Of a stretch of 64,000 nt of DNA, positions 46,583 through 56,500 are shown piece after piece. A model generated the notes under the pieces. The model was not told the origin of the DNA. It worked only from the letters and a program-made list of their open reading frames with translations, and ran no database searches. A program made the translations under genes and the position numbers. Source of the stretch: Gamarada debralockiae (Eukaryota; Ascomycota; Leotiomycetes; Helotiales; Hyphodiscaceae); the NCBI GenBank assembly GCA_002803225.1, contig NXFV01001382.1:26390-90389 (forward strand), written 5' to 3'. Positions within the stretch are counted from its first letter, which is position 1; each line of letters begins with the position of its first letter.

Positions 46583-46754
46583 CAGTAGAACCTCGCTATA
46601 AGAATCCTCTACATAAGAATACCTGACTAATAAGAATCGATTCTTGGACCCCGTTTCTTGATTTCCTAAGTCATATGACCTGGATATAAGAATACCTGAC
46701 TATATTCTTATGATTTTCGGGTCCCGATCGTATTCTTATAGCGAGTTTCTACTG
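46583..46754. mobile_element. Pogo-type MITE, 172 bp
   Basis: The ends are CAGTAGAACCTCGCTATAAG and its inverse CTTATAGCGAGTTTCTACTG; the inverted repeats match over about 23 bp with one mismatch. The right flank is TA and the left flank is CA, consistent with a TA duplication altered by a C/T transition. The CAGTAGAAACTCG-type start resembles pogo/Tigger/Fot1 termini. The interior contains repeated AAGAATACCTGACTA words and no ORF. Confidence 0.8.
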
Positions 46755-47323
46755 TAATGGCCTCCGTGGCTTGGCAAGTTCCGCGAAAGTCTAAACTGAA
46801 GACTTGAGAAATCTTGTCTTTAAAAGCAAAGGACGAAGAATGTTCAGCAGCAGGATGGAGGTTGATTTTAAAGTATCATGGAGGTCCAATTGCTTTCTAA
46901 GTGCAATAAAAATTTCCGCGCGGTATTGGGCAAGATTCATCACCAATTCTAGTGATAATTGCGTGTTTGATCTTCGAGATATGATTGACGCTACGATGCG
47001 GGGTAGCGATGATTGACAGTGGTTGCTCAAACTGGGGTATGCGGTGCTTAGGCCGGTCACTGTACCCAATTGAATTGATTGATATTTGTCTGATAAGCGT
47101 GAGACGCATTATTGAGCGGAAGCGGGCTTGGGTGTAAGGACATGTGTCAATGATAGGTGCATTTTGCTAGCGCGACTGGCGGGCGCGAGTTTGTTCCCAA
47201 ATAAGATCCACTTAGGGTCGGAGTTCAAAGAATTACGAGTTGGGATTATCTTTCACTAATACCAGAACAGTGAAATTCTCGTCAGCTCTGGACACACAGG
47301 CTTCTATTTTTCGATTCTATAAT
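46755..47323. other. Spacer downstream of the AIF-like pseudogene
   Basis: No gene recognised; frames here lack domain signatures. Confidence 0.3.
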
Positions 47324-47837
47324 TCAAGCAGGACCCACGTTTGGATTCGCGTTGAACATCTTCCATACCTTCTCCACCTCCAAATCCTCCTTTTCGCTCT
47401 TCATAGGCACCAAAATATCATCACCCTCTTCCCCATTCAAGTGCATGACACAGTCTGCCTGCAGTGAAATTAGAAAAGTCCTAGACTTATAAAGTGCACT
47501 GCATGGGTGGAGAATTCCCTACGTTGCCTAAGCCCAACTTTAGAGCACCCTCGAGAGAAATTGGCACGTAAATCTCCAACTTCTCCTTATTCTTGATCAA
47601 GGATGCAATATTGGCTCTCACAATCTCAGCCTGCACCATCCCGCTCTGCCCATTTTGGGGCCTCCAGTTTCTGCCGCATCTCCAAGTGCAAATATGTTCG
47701 ACTGTGTCGAGGTTGGATGATCGCTGAAGTGGACTTGAAGTGTTGGCTTGACTAGAATCCTTCGAGATTTTTGACAGATTGCGTGGCCTTCGAGTTCCGC
47801 TATAGAAACTCTCAGAGTTGGCAATTACTCAAAAGGG

Positions 47838-47849
47838 TTGAACGATTGG
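47838..47849. repeat. Hairpin-family motif in AIF-pseudogene intron
   Basis: TTGAACGATTGG, followed by AAACGAATTCATT, lies within the intron about 47812-47998 of the AIF-like pseudogene. Confidence 0.5.
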
Positions 47850-48042
47850 AGTTAAACGAATTCATTAAGCGCCGAGACAACACTTGTGTCAAAGGACAGG
47901 CTCTTTGGAGCAGATTTTGCTCCAACGACTCGCAAAATCCGACAGGATGGGGGAAAGAGTACTCCGATAGTAAAAACGTACCGAGGGCAGATGAGTTGGG
48001 ACTTTGTCCCATGCAAGGGATCTGTGCAGAGGAATGGTTATG

Positions 48043-48054
48043 ATTCGCTCATTC
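48043..48054. repeat. Hairpin-family motif in AIF-pseudogene intron
   Basis: TTCGCTCATTCC lies in the intron about 48031-48083. It is identical to the core of the GH95 intron-1 stem at 20146-20157 (TTCGCTCATTCC). Confidence 0.6.
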
Positions 48055-48892
48055 CATCCGAGGTTGGATTGTTGAAGCGACTTACCACAAGGTCGAAATA
48101 CTCGCTTTCACCATCTTTAAACTGCAGCGACATAGCTTCCGGCGCGCTTGAGAGCTGCGGCCATTCCTCAAGTATGACTTTCGCTCCTAGCGCGATCAAC
48201 TTACCGACGACATACTCATGTAGCCTCTTTCCAAAACTCGGGAGGAGCTGACTTCTGGAATGAATGAGCACCACGCGCTTATCCTCCTAAAAAGTTTTGA
48301 TGTCGGCAGCGAGTTGAATACCAACTGGCCACCTCCAACAATGGCAATATTCTTCGCGGCCTTGATCTTAGCTTGCATTTCTTCTAGCTCACCGCATCCA
48401 TCTTCCTTCTCCGTCGACTTGACTTGGGCCGGCAGGTTCTGTCTTGTTCCTGTCGCAATAGCAAGACACTCAAAGGTAATCCTGTCACCAGACTTCAACT
48501 CCGCCTCGCCATCACCGATATTCGTCGCTAGACCTTGTACTAGCTCAAAATTCCCTCGGAGCATCTTTTGCGAGACCGGCATAGGGAACGAAGGCTTTAT
48601 GCTGGTGACCTTGCAGGACGGAGTATTGAGGGAAGTTGAAGACGTAATTGAAATGTGAGTTCTTCTCAACTAAAACAACGCGATACCCAGTCGGCAGAGT
48701 CTCGGTCAGTCTCTTGGCGAGGGAGACGCCGGTGAATGAACCACCAAGGACGACGACATTCTTGGGTGGTGGGGTGTCTCGGTATGCCCACTTGTGGGCG
48801 ATGGCTCGTACGCGCTGGTACAAGGAAGTGACGCCATATTTGATGAGGACGATGATGAACTTTCTGTACAGTCTGAGCTTATCTTTAGCCAT

Positions 48893-49532
48893 CTCTGGAC
48901 ATAGTTTGGAGAATAATCAATAGACTCAGAGAAACGGTCAGAATGTCATGGCGGGAGTACAGTCTCTTTAATCACCATCCACCGGAGTCTCCGCAGCCAC
49001 TATGGATGTTCATCTCTGCTGATTTGGGGTACGTTTGGACTTCAAAGCCTATCTGTAATGAATCCCATACGAGCTAGATCGGGGAGATGATTCGAGGATT
49101 CATTCATGCTGCATAATCAGATTGATCTGATAACCCTATTTCGCTGAGGCAAGCGCCCCGAATAAGCCGCAAGAAAAGCCCGTGTGGGCCTTTGTGACCG
49201 TACAGCCCGGAAGAGCTCCGAACTCGGCAGATCATCCGGAAAGACTTTCGATCGTGTTAGAGACTCCAAGGTTCCTCCACTCGATCGGAGTCCTGCAAGC
49301 CCGTCACAGTTTGGTCGTTCCGGCGGAACATTCGACGTGAATGTTCGACGTGAATGTTCGACGTGAATGTTCGACGTGAATGTTCGACGTGAACGCGTCT
49401 GACTTTCACGTTACAATCCTGCTCGGCTCCTTTTCTCACAAAACACACTTGGACGAGAAGTGTTTGCCTGAATTGTGTATTATTGTCAAATCAAAGGATT
49501 TTATTTCCCCCCCCCCCCCTCTTGAAACTGCG
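48893..49532. other. Spacer with a 13-bp tandem array and a poly-C run
   Basis: No gene is recognised. It contains the tandem repeat at 49330-49393 and a run of C at 49507-49519. Confidence 0.4.
49330..49393. repeat. 13-bp tandem repeat, five copies
   Basis: Five consecutive units of GTTCGACGTGAAT, the first beginning ATTCGACGTGAAT and the last ending GTTCGACGTGAAC. The interior units are identical by eye, which points to recent expansion. TTCGACGTGAA is close to palindromic (TTCACGTCGAA). Confidence 0.9.
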
Positions 49533-51180
49533 TTATACTTGCTCCTCTTCCTTGTCTTTCTCGAAATGCCTCTTCATGTCTTCCGCGAACACATCATCTG
49601 TTAAAACTCGCCAAGCTGTGGCTGCCATTCCTTTACTGGCCATGAGCGCCACTTGATGAGCTTCATCTGTGCCTGCAGCTGCTGTGAAATCTGGTGCATA
49701 GTTTGCTGGATTATCGGATATTGGAATGGTATATAAGCCGTGGAAACCTGGGCAAACATGCGAGACATTTCCTGTAAAGCGTTAATGGAAAGCGTGGAAA
49801 TTGAAGCAAAGGGATGAACGCACCCATGTCGGTGGAATAAGATCCTGGAGCTGGGTCTGTCTAAATCGCAGATTTGCGGACTACCGAGGCCTGCCATAAT
49901 CCCTTCGTATGCTGAGCAGAGTAATCGGTTTGGGATCAGATTGGCGTATGTATTAGTCCTAGCATCCATCAGTACATCACTCAAAGGGTGGGAAGAAACG
50001 CAGGGAACAAACTCTGAAACTCAATTTTGCATCCTGTCGCCATCGCGGCACCCTCAAAGCACTTCACCACCCGCTGCTGCAACTCTCGCGTATCCTTCAA
50101 ATTGGCAGTTCTCAGTGTTGTTATGAGAACCCTGATACTGAGGTGCATAAGGCGCTAGTACAAAATAGGTTTCGAAAGCTTCAATTCAAAATCTCTACCC
50201 TTTTATATGAAGTTCAACCCTTCCCTTATATATACAGATTAGACCTAGCGCTTCGGTCTCCGATGACTTCTCGGCTACCGAATTCGGAGCTCGTACATCT
50301 CACCAGATATCACCGTACCTGTCAACACTCAGGTTGTAATCCAAGATACTCAAAAGAGTGATGATATTCGGCCTTGCACCTCCCTCAATAATCACTCCTT
50401 GAATTCGTTGTTCAGGTTTGATTTGCTGTCTCAGCATGCTGACTCCATTGTATGCCAGCACCGCAGCGTCTAAAGCATTGATTCCCTCATGCGGAGCAGC
50501 AGCAGCATGTGCCGGCTTGCCAGTAAACGTAGCTTGAAACTTCGTACTGGCCACGCAAGTTCCATACGCGCCTTCTCCATCCTCCCGAAAGTCGTTCCAG
50601 CAACAGGATGGGTCATGAACGATGCGTCAACACCTTCATAAGCACCAGCTTTGATGAGTTTCACCTTGCCACCACCGCCTTCCTCCGCTGGCGTTCCCAG
50701 TAGCTTGACTCTGCCTGGGCTGGGATGCTTTTTCATGGCCGCTACGAGACTAAGAAATTCGGCGATGGAACCGGTAGCAATTAGGTTGTGATCACATGCG
50801 TGCCTAATTCCTGGAAGTGCGTCATACTCAACATTGAAATTGACAAGTCGTCCTCCCGTGCCATACTCAGTGACGAAAGAGGTCTCGAGACTGTATGCAT
50901 GAGGTATCACGTCGAATTCTTGAGCTCGAAGAAAGGCTGTGATGTTATCGTGGGTTTTGAATTCCTCATAGGTTAGCTCTGGATTTTGATGGATCTGGAA
51001 ACGTCAGAATACAGGATGGCAGAGAATGGATGGAGCTGCAACCTTGAGGTTGATCTCCCGTAGTTCCGTATCGAAGGCATCGATTGACTTGTTGATTTCT
51101 GTTTGGATCTCAGATGGATGTTTGTCTTTACGTTCACGAGTGTATTAGCAATTCTAAGCGATTACTGAGAGTTTCGTAAG
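49533..51180 (-). pseudogene. M20-family metallopeptidase/amidohydrolase (PM20D2-like), inactivated
   Basis: Reading on the minus strand: EIQTEINKSIDAFDTELREI (about 51110-51050), a short intron, then IHQNPELTYEEFKTH and NVEYDALPGIRHACDHNLIA, which carries the metal ligands. GTPAEEGGGGKVKLIKAGAY follows. The frame shifts near 50570 and continues ASTKFQATFTGKPAHAAAAP, then EGINALDAAVLAYNGVSML. About 190 bp of foreign-looking AT-rich sequence (about 50113-50310) follows before LRTANLKDTRELQQRV and CFEGAAMATGCKIEF. The last exon has NVSHVCPGFHGLYTIPISDN and MAATAWRVLTDD, with TAA at 49533. No start codon fits the first exon. Family role: hydrolysis of peptide or amide bonds with two metal ions. 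It looks inactivated by a frameshift and an insertion. Confidence 0.75.
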
Positions 51181-51540
51181 GTATTGGAGGGGTGGACGCC
51201 GCTTAAAGCAATGATGCTTCTGGTTTCGCGAGACGTGAAACTTGAAATACAAAACAATGTTCGAAGTTCTTGAATGGTTGTTCTTTCCGTTTCTGAAAAA
51301 TGAGAACGACGCCTTGGAACTGCTCGTATTGGGGAAGGATCATTAGTCAGAATTGCCGACGGATAACGCATCTCCGCACCTCTCCTCAAGGAACGTTGCA
51401 AGACTCGCAAGAAGAACAGATCCCAGGTCATAAGACATCTCGTACTACCAGTCAGATTGCTCATGATTCTTTGGAGAGTTCCTGAGTCTACCTGCCTCAC
51501 GCCTTTTCAAGGGCTCCGGACTCATTAGCTCCTGAAGGTA
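51181..51540. other. Spacer between the M20 pseudogene and the transposon remnant
   Basis: No gene recognised. Confidence 0.3.
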
Positions 51541-52163
51541 GGAGCATGCGCCATTGCTCACCGAACACCTTATATAAGCACACTCCTACACCACCAAATC
51601 ACAGTATTACCCTACTACAATTCACTATAATTAAAGTTATAATTAATACACGAAGTATTTAACTGTAAATTAAAATAGTCAATAAATAGTAGCTATTCCT
51701 TTTGACTCAATAATAATCCTCAGGCTTACAAGTCAACTGCTCTATCAAATATCGCCATTCCTTTGGATCAACCTCACTACATAGCTCTTGTAATAACCCC
51801 TCTATATCCTTAACTATTATGATGATACTTTCTAGCTTGATAATCTTATATTTTATTTACCTCTATACTTTTTTAATAGGATTTAAGTTAAGAGAAGAAG
51901 GTGGCTAGTCAAAACCATAGAGCCTGCGATTTAAACGCAGTAGTCGCGCCTTGCCCTTTTCTATATCTCTTTAGGCTTGTGATTTGCCACAAATAGTAAA
52001 GGAAAGAAGAGTTGACTCCTCTATTTTTAATAATTAAACAATAATTTAAAAAGAAACATAAAGTTTTGTAAGTAATATTAGAGTATAGCAGTGAGGAAGA
52101 GCATATGAAGTGTGGCTGGGGACTGTCCCGCTCAGGTGTACGGTGAGCAATGGCGCATACTCT
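51541..52163. mobile_element. Degenerate Tc1/mariner-like element, 623 bp
   Basis: Terminal inverted repeats: left 51541-51570 starts GGAGCATGCGCCATTGCTCA; right 52134-52163 is the inverse with about four mismatches. TA flanks both ends (51539-51540 and 52164-52165). Inside, the minus strand reads a broken transposase C-terminus. About 51910-51875 gives a PPSSLNLNPIKKV-like block matching the WPPxSPDLNPIE motif around the last catalytic acid, with stops where Trp codons are expected. EVDPKEWRYLIEQL follows and ends near 51705. The G-to-A style losses of Trp codons suggest RIP. It is an internally deleted, dead copy. Confidence 0.75.
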
Positions 52164-53557
52164 TACATGGGCGATTTCACATATGCGATTTCATATGAGC
52201 GATTATTGTTTGAGCCAGGCTTAGCATTGTGCACAGTCAAGTCAGTATATCTAGCGGCCGCCCAAGTGACTTAAATAAGGGACTACCTAGCTTAGGGACT
52301 CCTATATTTTTTGGGTGTTGCAGTTAAGTGACTTATACTTCTCAAGTAATGGAGCGCATTGCTTCTTGTCCAGCCTCTGTGCATTGCAAAGATAGGTCTT
52401 CAGCCCTCGAACTGCTGTACAATGTAAAGTACAGATTAGAAGCTTATACTTAGCAATATATTTAAATGTATTATCGTTCTAGCCATTGCTGTCATCTTGC
52501 CCCACGTATTATGCAGAGGCTACCCAGGTCAGCTGACTTACCCCCACTATACTCTAGACCCCCTTCAAACTTACTTATATTATAGATTTCAGATGTCAGA
52601 CACTATGTCCTATCATAAGTTAATACTGTGAGTAAGTCATATAGCAAGAGGGGTTGTCCATTTTAAAGTTATACCCTTTTCCCCACACTGCTGATGCAAC
52701 TGCCAATTTAACTGTATGGCTCAACCCGCTAAGCCTATTCCGACCCTGATTCAACTTGAATCGGTCCCCACCTCATGTAGAGGTCGGGGACATGGGTCAG
52801 GCGAAAAAAAAGGAGAAAAAGGCTGAGTTGCTGCACCCAGCTCAACGAAATGGTTTAGACAAAAGAAACTCTCTACTTTGGAAAAGGGGGTCAAAGAATG
52901 CCCAGGCGAGACTTGGAGATTTGAGAACGTCGTCCATATAAGATTGGACATTTGCATCGAGGTACAGTACATCGCACCCTTTCTGAGAGCCGTCCCATCC
53001 GGATCCACAATATAGCTAGCTTCACCTGAGGTAAGAAACTGATTCGAAACGACGTTCTTTGAAGGTCGACAGAACACCTGTCGTTGTTAGCTAGTGAAGC
53101 AAATACGGATATCTTAAATCAGTAGGTTGTTGACCCTATTAATAAATTGAAAGAATTCATTTGACAGGGATAACCGGAAACCAATACAACGTAAGAAGCA
53201 ACAGGACCCTGTGTACAACCTAAGGCCATAGACCACATCTGCATTCATTTCTAAATCCTTAAACCCAGATCAATTCAAACCTGCTTTTGTTCTAAATACA
53301 TGGCTTACTCCGGAGCTGTGGGAAGAGGCATCCTGTGGTGAAGGCACGCAACGATCTGCGCATACTCTTTCTCGTTCTCAGCTGTTATAATTCCAGGCCG
53401 TATGAAGAAACCTATCATGACAAGAACAGAATTTGTCTTGAATTCTCACGCTCTCACGCATATGAGAGATACATCAAGACCATGGCGTAGATAGGCTGAT
53501 GCCGTTTGCCTGATACTGCGGAAATTTAAGGTTTGAGATCTCTAATCTCTGAGGGGA
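52164..53557. other. AT-rich repeat debris, no gene
   Basis: Includes inverse copies of the 46-kb tandem unit near 52170-52205 and a GAGCCAGGCTTA word. The minus-strand frame 53077-52751 (108 codons) has no recognised domain. The GH55 3' UTR should lie just below 53558. Confidence 0.4.
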
Positions 53558-56500
53558 TTAACTCCCACAGGGCCCGTCTTGATACGCAAAGTCATCCTCG
53601 ATACAAGCAGCAGGCAAGGCCCTAAGCCCCGCGTCCTGCCAGCAGAACACGATTTTATCCGTCACGGTACGCGGCAGATATAAGGGGTACGTAGCGCCGT
53701 ACTTGTTGCTTGTATACTCGATGAAGTTCCACTTCCAGCTCATACTGTTACCGCCGCCGCAGTTGTAGTTATCGATGCCGGCGCACGACCCTTCATCGCC
53801 GAATATGTCGTCGAAGATTGAGCACGTGAGCGACGCCTGGCATGTAATGACGCCGTCCTCCGTCACCGCCGCCGTGACTTCAGTGCCGGAGAGGGCGCCC
53901 GTGTTGGCGTTGATGGTGGCCTGGAGACATGGAACTTTGGATGCCGTGGCGCAGAAGCCGGGCGCGCAGGCAAGGATGTATATGCAGCCATCGTCGCCGT
54001 AGTTGGCCTGGCGCTCGAACAACTCGTTGACGCTGACGCTGCTGCTATTCGCCAATTGGACTCCTTCGTTTTTGAAGTGGAGGTCCGGTAGTCCAGCTCT
54101 CTCGTGCTTGTGCTTCGGCTTGAGCTTCGCTGGTGTGGGCGGTTCCACCACGGCAGTAGCACTGGGCATTGCAGTGGCTGTTGCCAACATTCTCTTTTCT
54201 GCCCCGCCTGATGTGTCTTCGCATTGTGTATAGATAGTAGTACTTATGCAGAAGGCAGAGCCGGTACAGGTAGCCGAGCCCTGTGTTAGGATCGTGGACC
54301 AATTCGGGGACGTCGGCACGCACAGCGTCTCGGTTAGGCAGGCTGACTGCTCGCCACTGCCGTTGCACACCTCGGAAACCGTATACGTAGCACAGCCCGA
54401 GCCACTGTACGGCGGTCCGGTCGATAACGAGCTTGTCAGCGTGGGCAATGAGGAGGTTGAGGTGATGGAGGTAGGTTTTGTTGACATAGAGCTAAAGTCG
54501 CCAATACCGCTGAGCCAGGATATAATGCTTACCGCGGCTGATTGATCATAGCTGGGGTCGTCAGTCTGTGTGGCCCAAGTGTCGAGGTAACCCATTGCCA
54601 CGGCCGGCGCGGGCGTGATGGTGCTGGCCCAGCTGGTTCCTGTGGTATCGCACCCGATGACATCGCTACAGGTGGTTGATGACGAGGCGCAACTCGTCGT
54701 GGAGCCGGCGAGGCAGAGTGTCCGACAGGAGCTAAAGGTGCTCGTGGTGCATTCTTCATCACTCGACTGTTGGCTGTTGGGATCGTTGGAATCGGTATAA
54801 TCTGGAAGGTCCTGGTTAGCACGAATGGAAGGGAGGTGATGATGATTCGCTTTACTTACCACTGTCATTGTCATTGTCATCGTCGTCCCCAGGGGTGGTA
54901 CATTGAGGGCCAACGCAATCCCCTGGTGGACATCCCAGTGGTCCACAACCACCGCCATGGTGACAAAGAGGACCAGTACATTCACCGCCATGATGGCAAA
55001 ACAGCCCCCAACACGAGCCTCCACGATGGCACAGAGGCCCCTCACAGTCGCCTCCATGGTCGCACTTGGGTCCTGTGCAGTCTCCTCCTCGTGTGCACTG
55101 TGGACCGTCACAGTCGCCGCCGGCAGTGCATGTCGGCCCTGCACAATCACCACCCTACGGAATTAAGAGTCAGTTACTCCTTCAGAAGATGATAGTAAGG
55201 CAAACATCAACACTACTGAGAATCACATACCTGTGTGCATGTCGAGGCAGTACAATCAGCACCGTTGGTGTTGCACCCTGAGGGACAGGGATTGCTGCAA
55301 TGTGTCGTGCAAGTTGAGCCGCAGCCGCCGGAGCACGTCGGCCCGGCCCCTCCCGTGGTATGCGTGATGGTGATAAAAAACGAGGTGCTCGTGGGCGAAG
55401 ACGTGGTGCCTGTCTCGTTGATTGGAAATTGCATCCACGGCCACGGCTTGGGCGTGATCGATCTCGTATTCGACGCGCTGGATATGCAGGAGTAGCCGGC
55501 GCTGGAAAGGAGTGCGTCATTATCAGTGATGACGAAAGGCGGTGCCCTGACGCTGATTTCGGGGTAAATGACCGTTGAGTTGATGCCCGACACGATGGGC
55601 ACGTTCGAGACGGGGAGGACGCTGAGTGTTAGTGGGGGGATGGTCAGGACCGTGGTGACAGTGACGGAGACGTATTCACTCGTGGTGAAGGTGTTGTTGT
55701 CCTGGTCCGCGTCTATGGCTGAGATGAAGCAACCGACTTCAAGACTCGTAGTTGATCCTAGGAAGCTTATGGTTGTAAACGTGGGCAACGTAACGGGCGG
55801 GAGAACGTAAGTGCAAGGTGGCCCTGGACAGGTCACCGTGGGGCCATTTCCTTGTGCGGTACCAGAACCCCCTGAGCTTCCTGTGCCGCCGTATCCTAGT
55901 GGATAGATGCCCGGATCGATGTAGATAATGTTGCCGCCGGTTCCGTTGCCCCCGATACCCAGGTTGCCACCGCCCAAGCCCAAAGCCAGCCAAGCAGCAA
56001 TCTCGCTGGTGTAACCGTCCTTGGTAGTGTCGTTGAAGAGCAGTGGGGGCAGGTCGCCAGGCGAGACGATCTGAACATTGCCTTTGGTGAAGATATTGTA
56101 GATCCACACGCCCTGAGAGTATTCCGTCTCGATAAGTCCCAACTGGCATGACTCGGTGTCTGTGCAGCCTAATTGGTTGTTTTGAAAGAAGGAGTAGAAG
56201 CCGGCGCCGTAAATAAAGACGTCGGTCGAATTGAGGATACGCAGCGCCCAGGCGTGCCGACATTGATCAGTAAAGCAGTCCTCGAACGTCGGATCGCCCG
56301 AAAAGCCGCCCGAGCCCGCAGTGTAGGGTCCAGTAGATGGTGGGTTAGGCTGGTAGTAGGGCGTCTCGGTCTGCATGTGGCCCAGATAGATGTTGGATGC
56401 ATTGTTTAGCTGGTACTGGTACATTTGAGAATGCTCCGAGGCCGTCCCGTATAGCCAAGTAGGGCCTTGCGACTCGATCAGGATGCCTCGGGCAGCGTAG

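Larger units (their letters stand above)
47324..48892 (-). pseudogene. AIF/AMID-like FAD-dependent oxidoreductase, inactivated
   Basis: It starts at ATG 48892. The frame holds an N-terminal hydrophobic segment, the FAD-binding loop VVVLGGSFTGVSLAKRL, then HFNYVFNFPQYSVL and AFVPYAGLAKDAPR. The frame shifts near 48555, continues with LVQGLATNIGDGEAELKSGD and AIVGGGQ, shifts again near 48325, passes a TAG in IKTF-stop-EDKRVVLIHS and proceeds to LLPSFGKRLHEYV. Two recognisable introns follow (about 48083-48031 and about 47998-47812). The FAD-pyrophosphate block NIFALGDAAETGGPKMGRA comes next, and one more shift near 47650. A small last exon ends in TGA at 47324. Three frame lesions plus a stop make this a pseudogene. 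Both visible introns contain the hairpin-family motif. Confidence 0.8.

Noticed and set aside
53558..55153. Reading the 531-codon frame as a separate gene starting at 55153
   Set aside because: Its first ~100 codons are the wrong frame of the GGDCxGPxC repeat exon. Splicing 54860 to 54801 joins the C-terminal part in frame to GH55.
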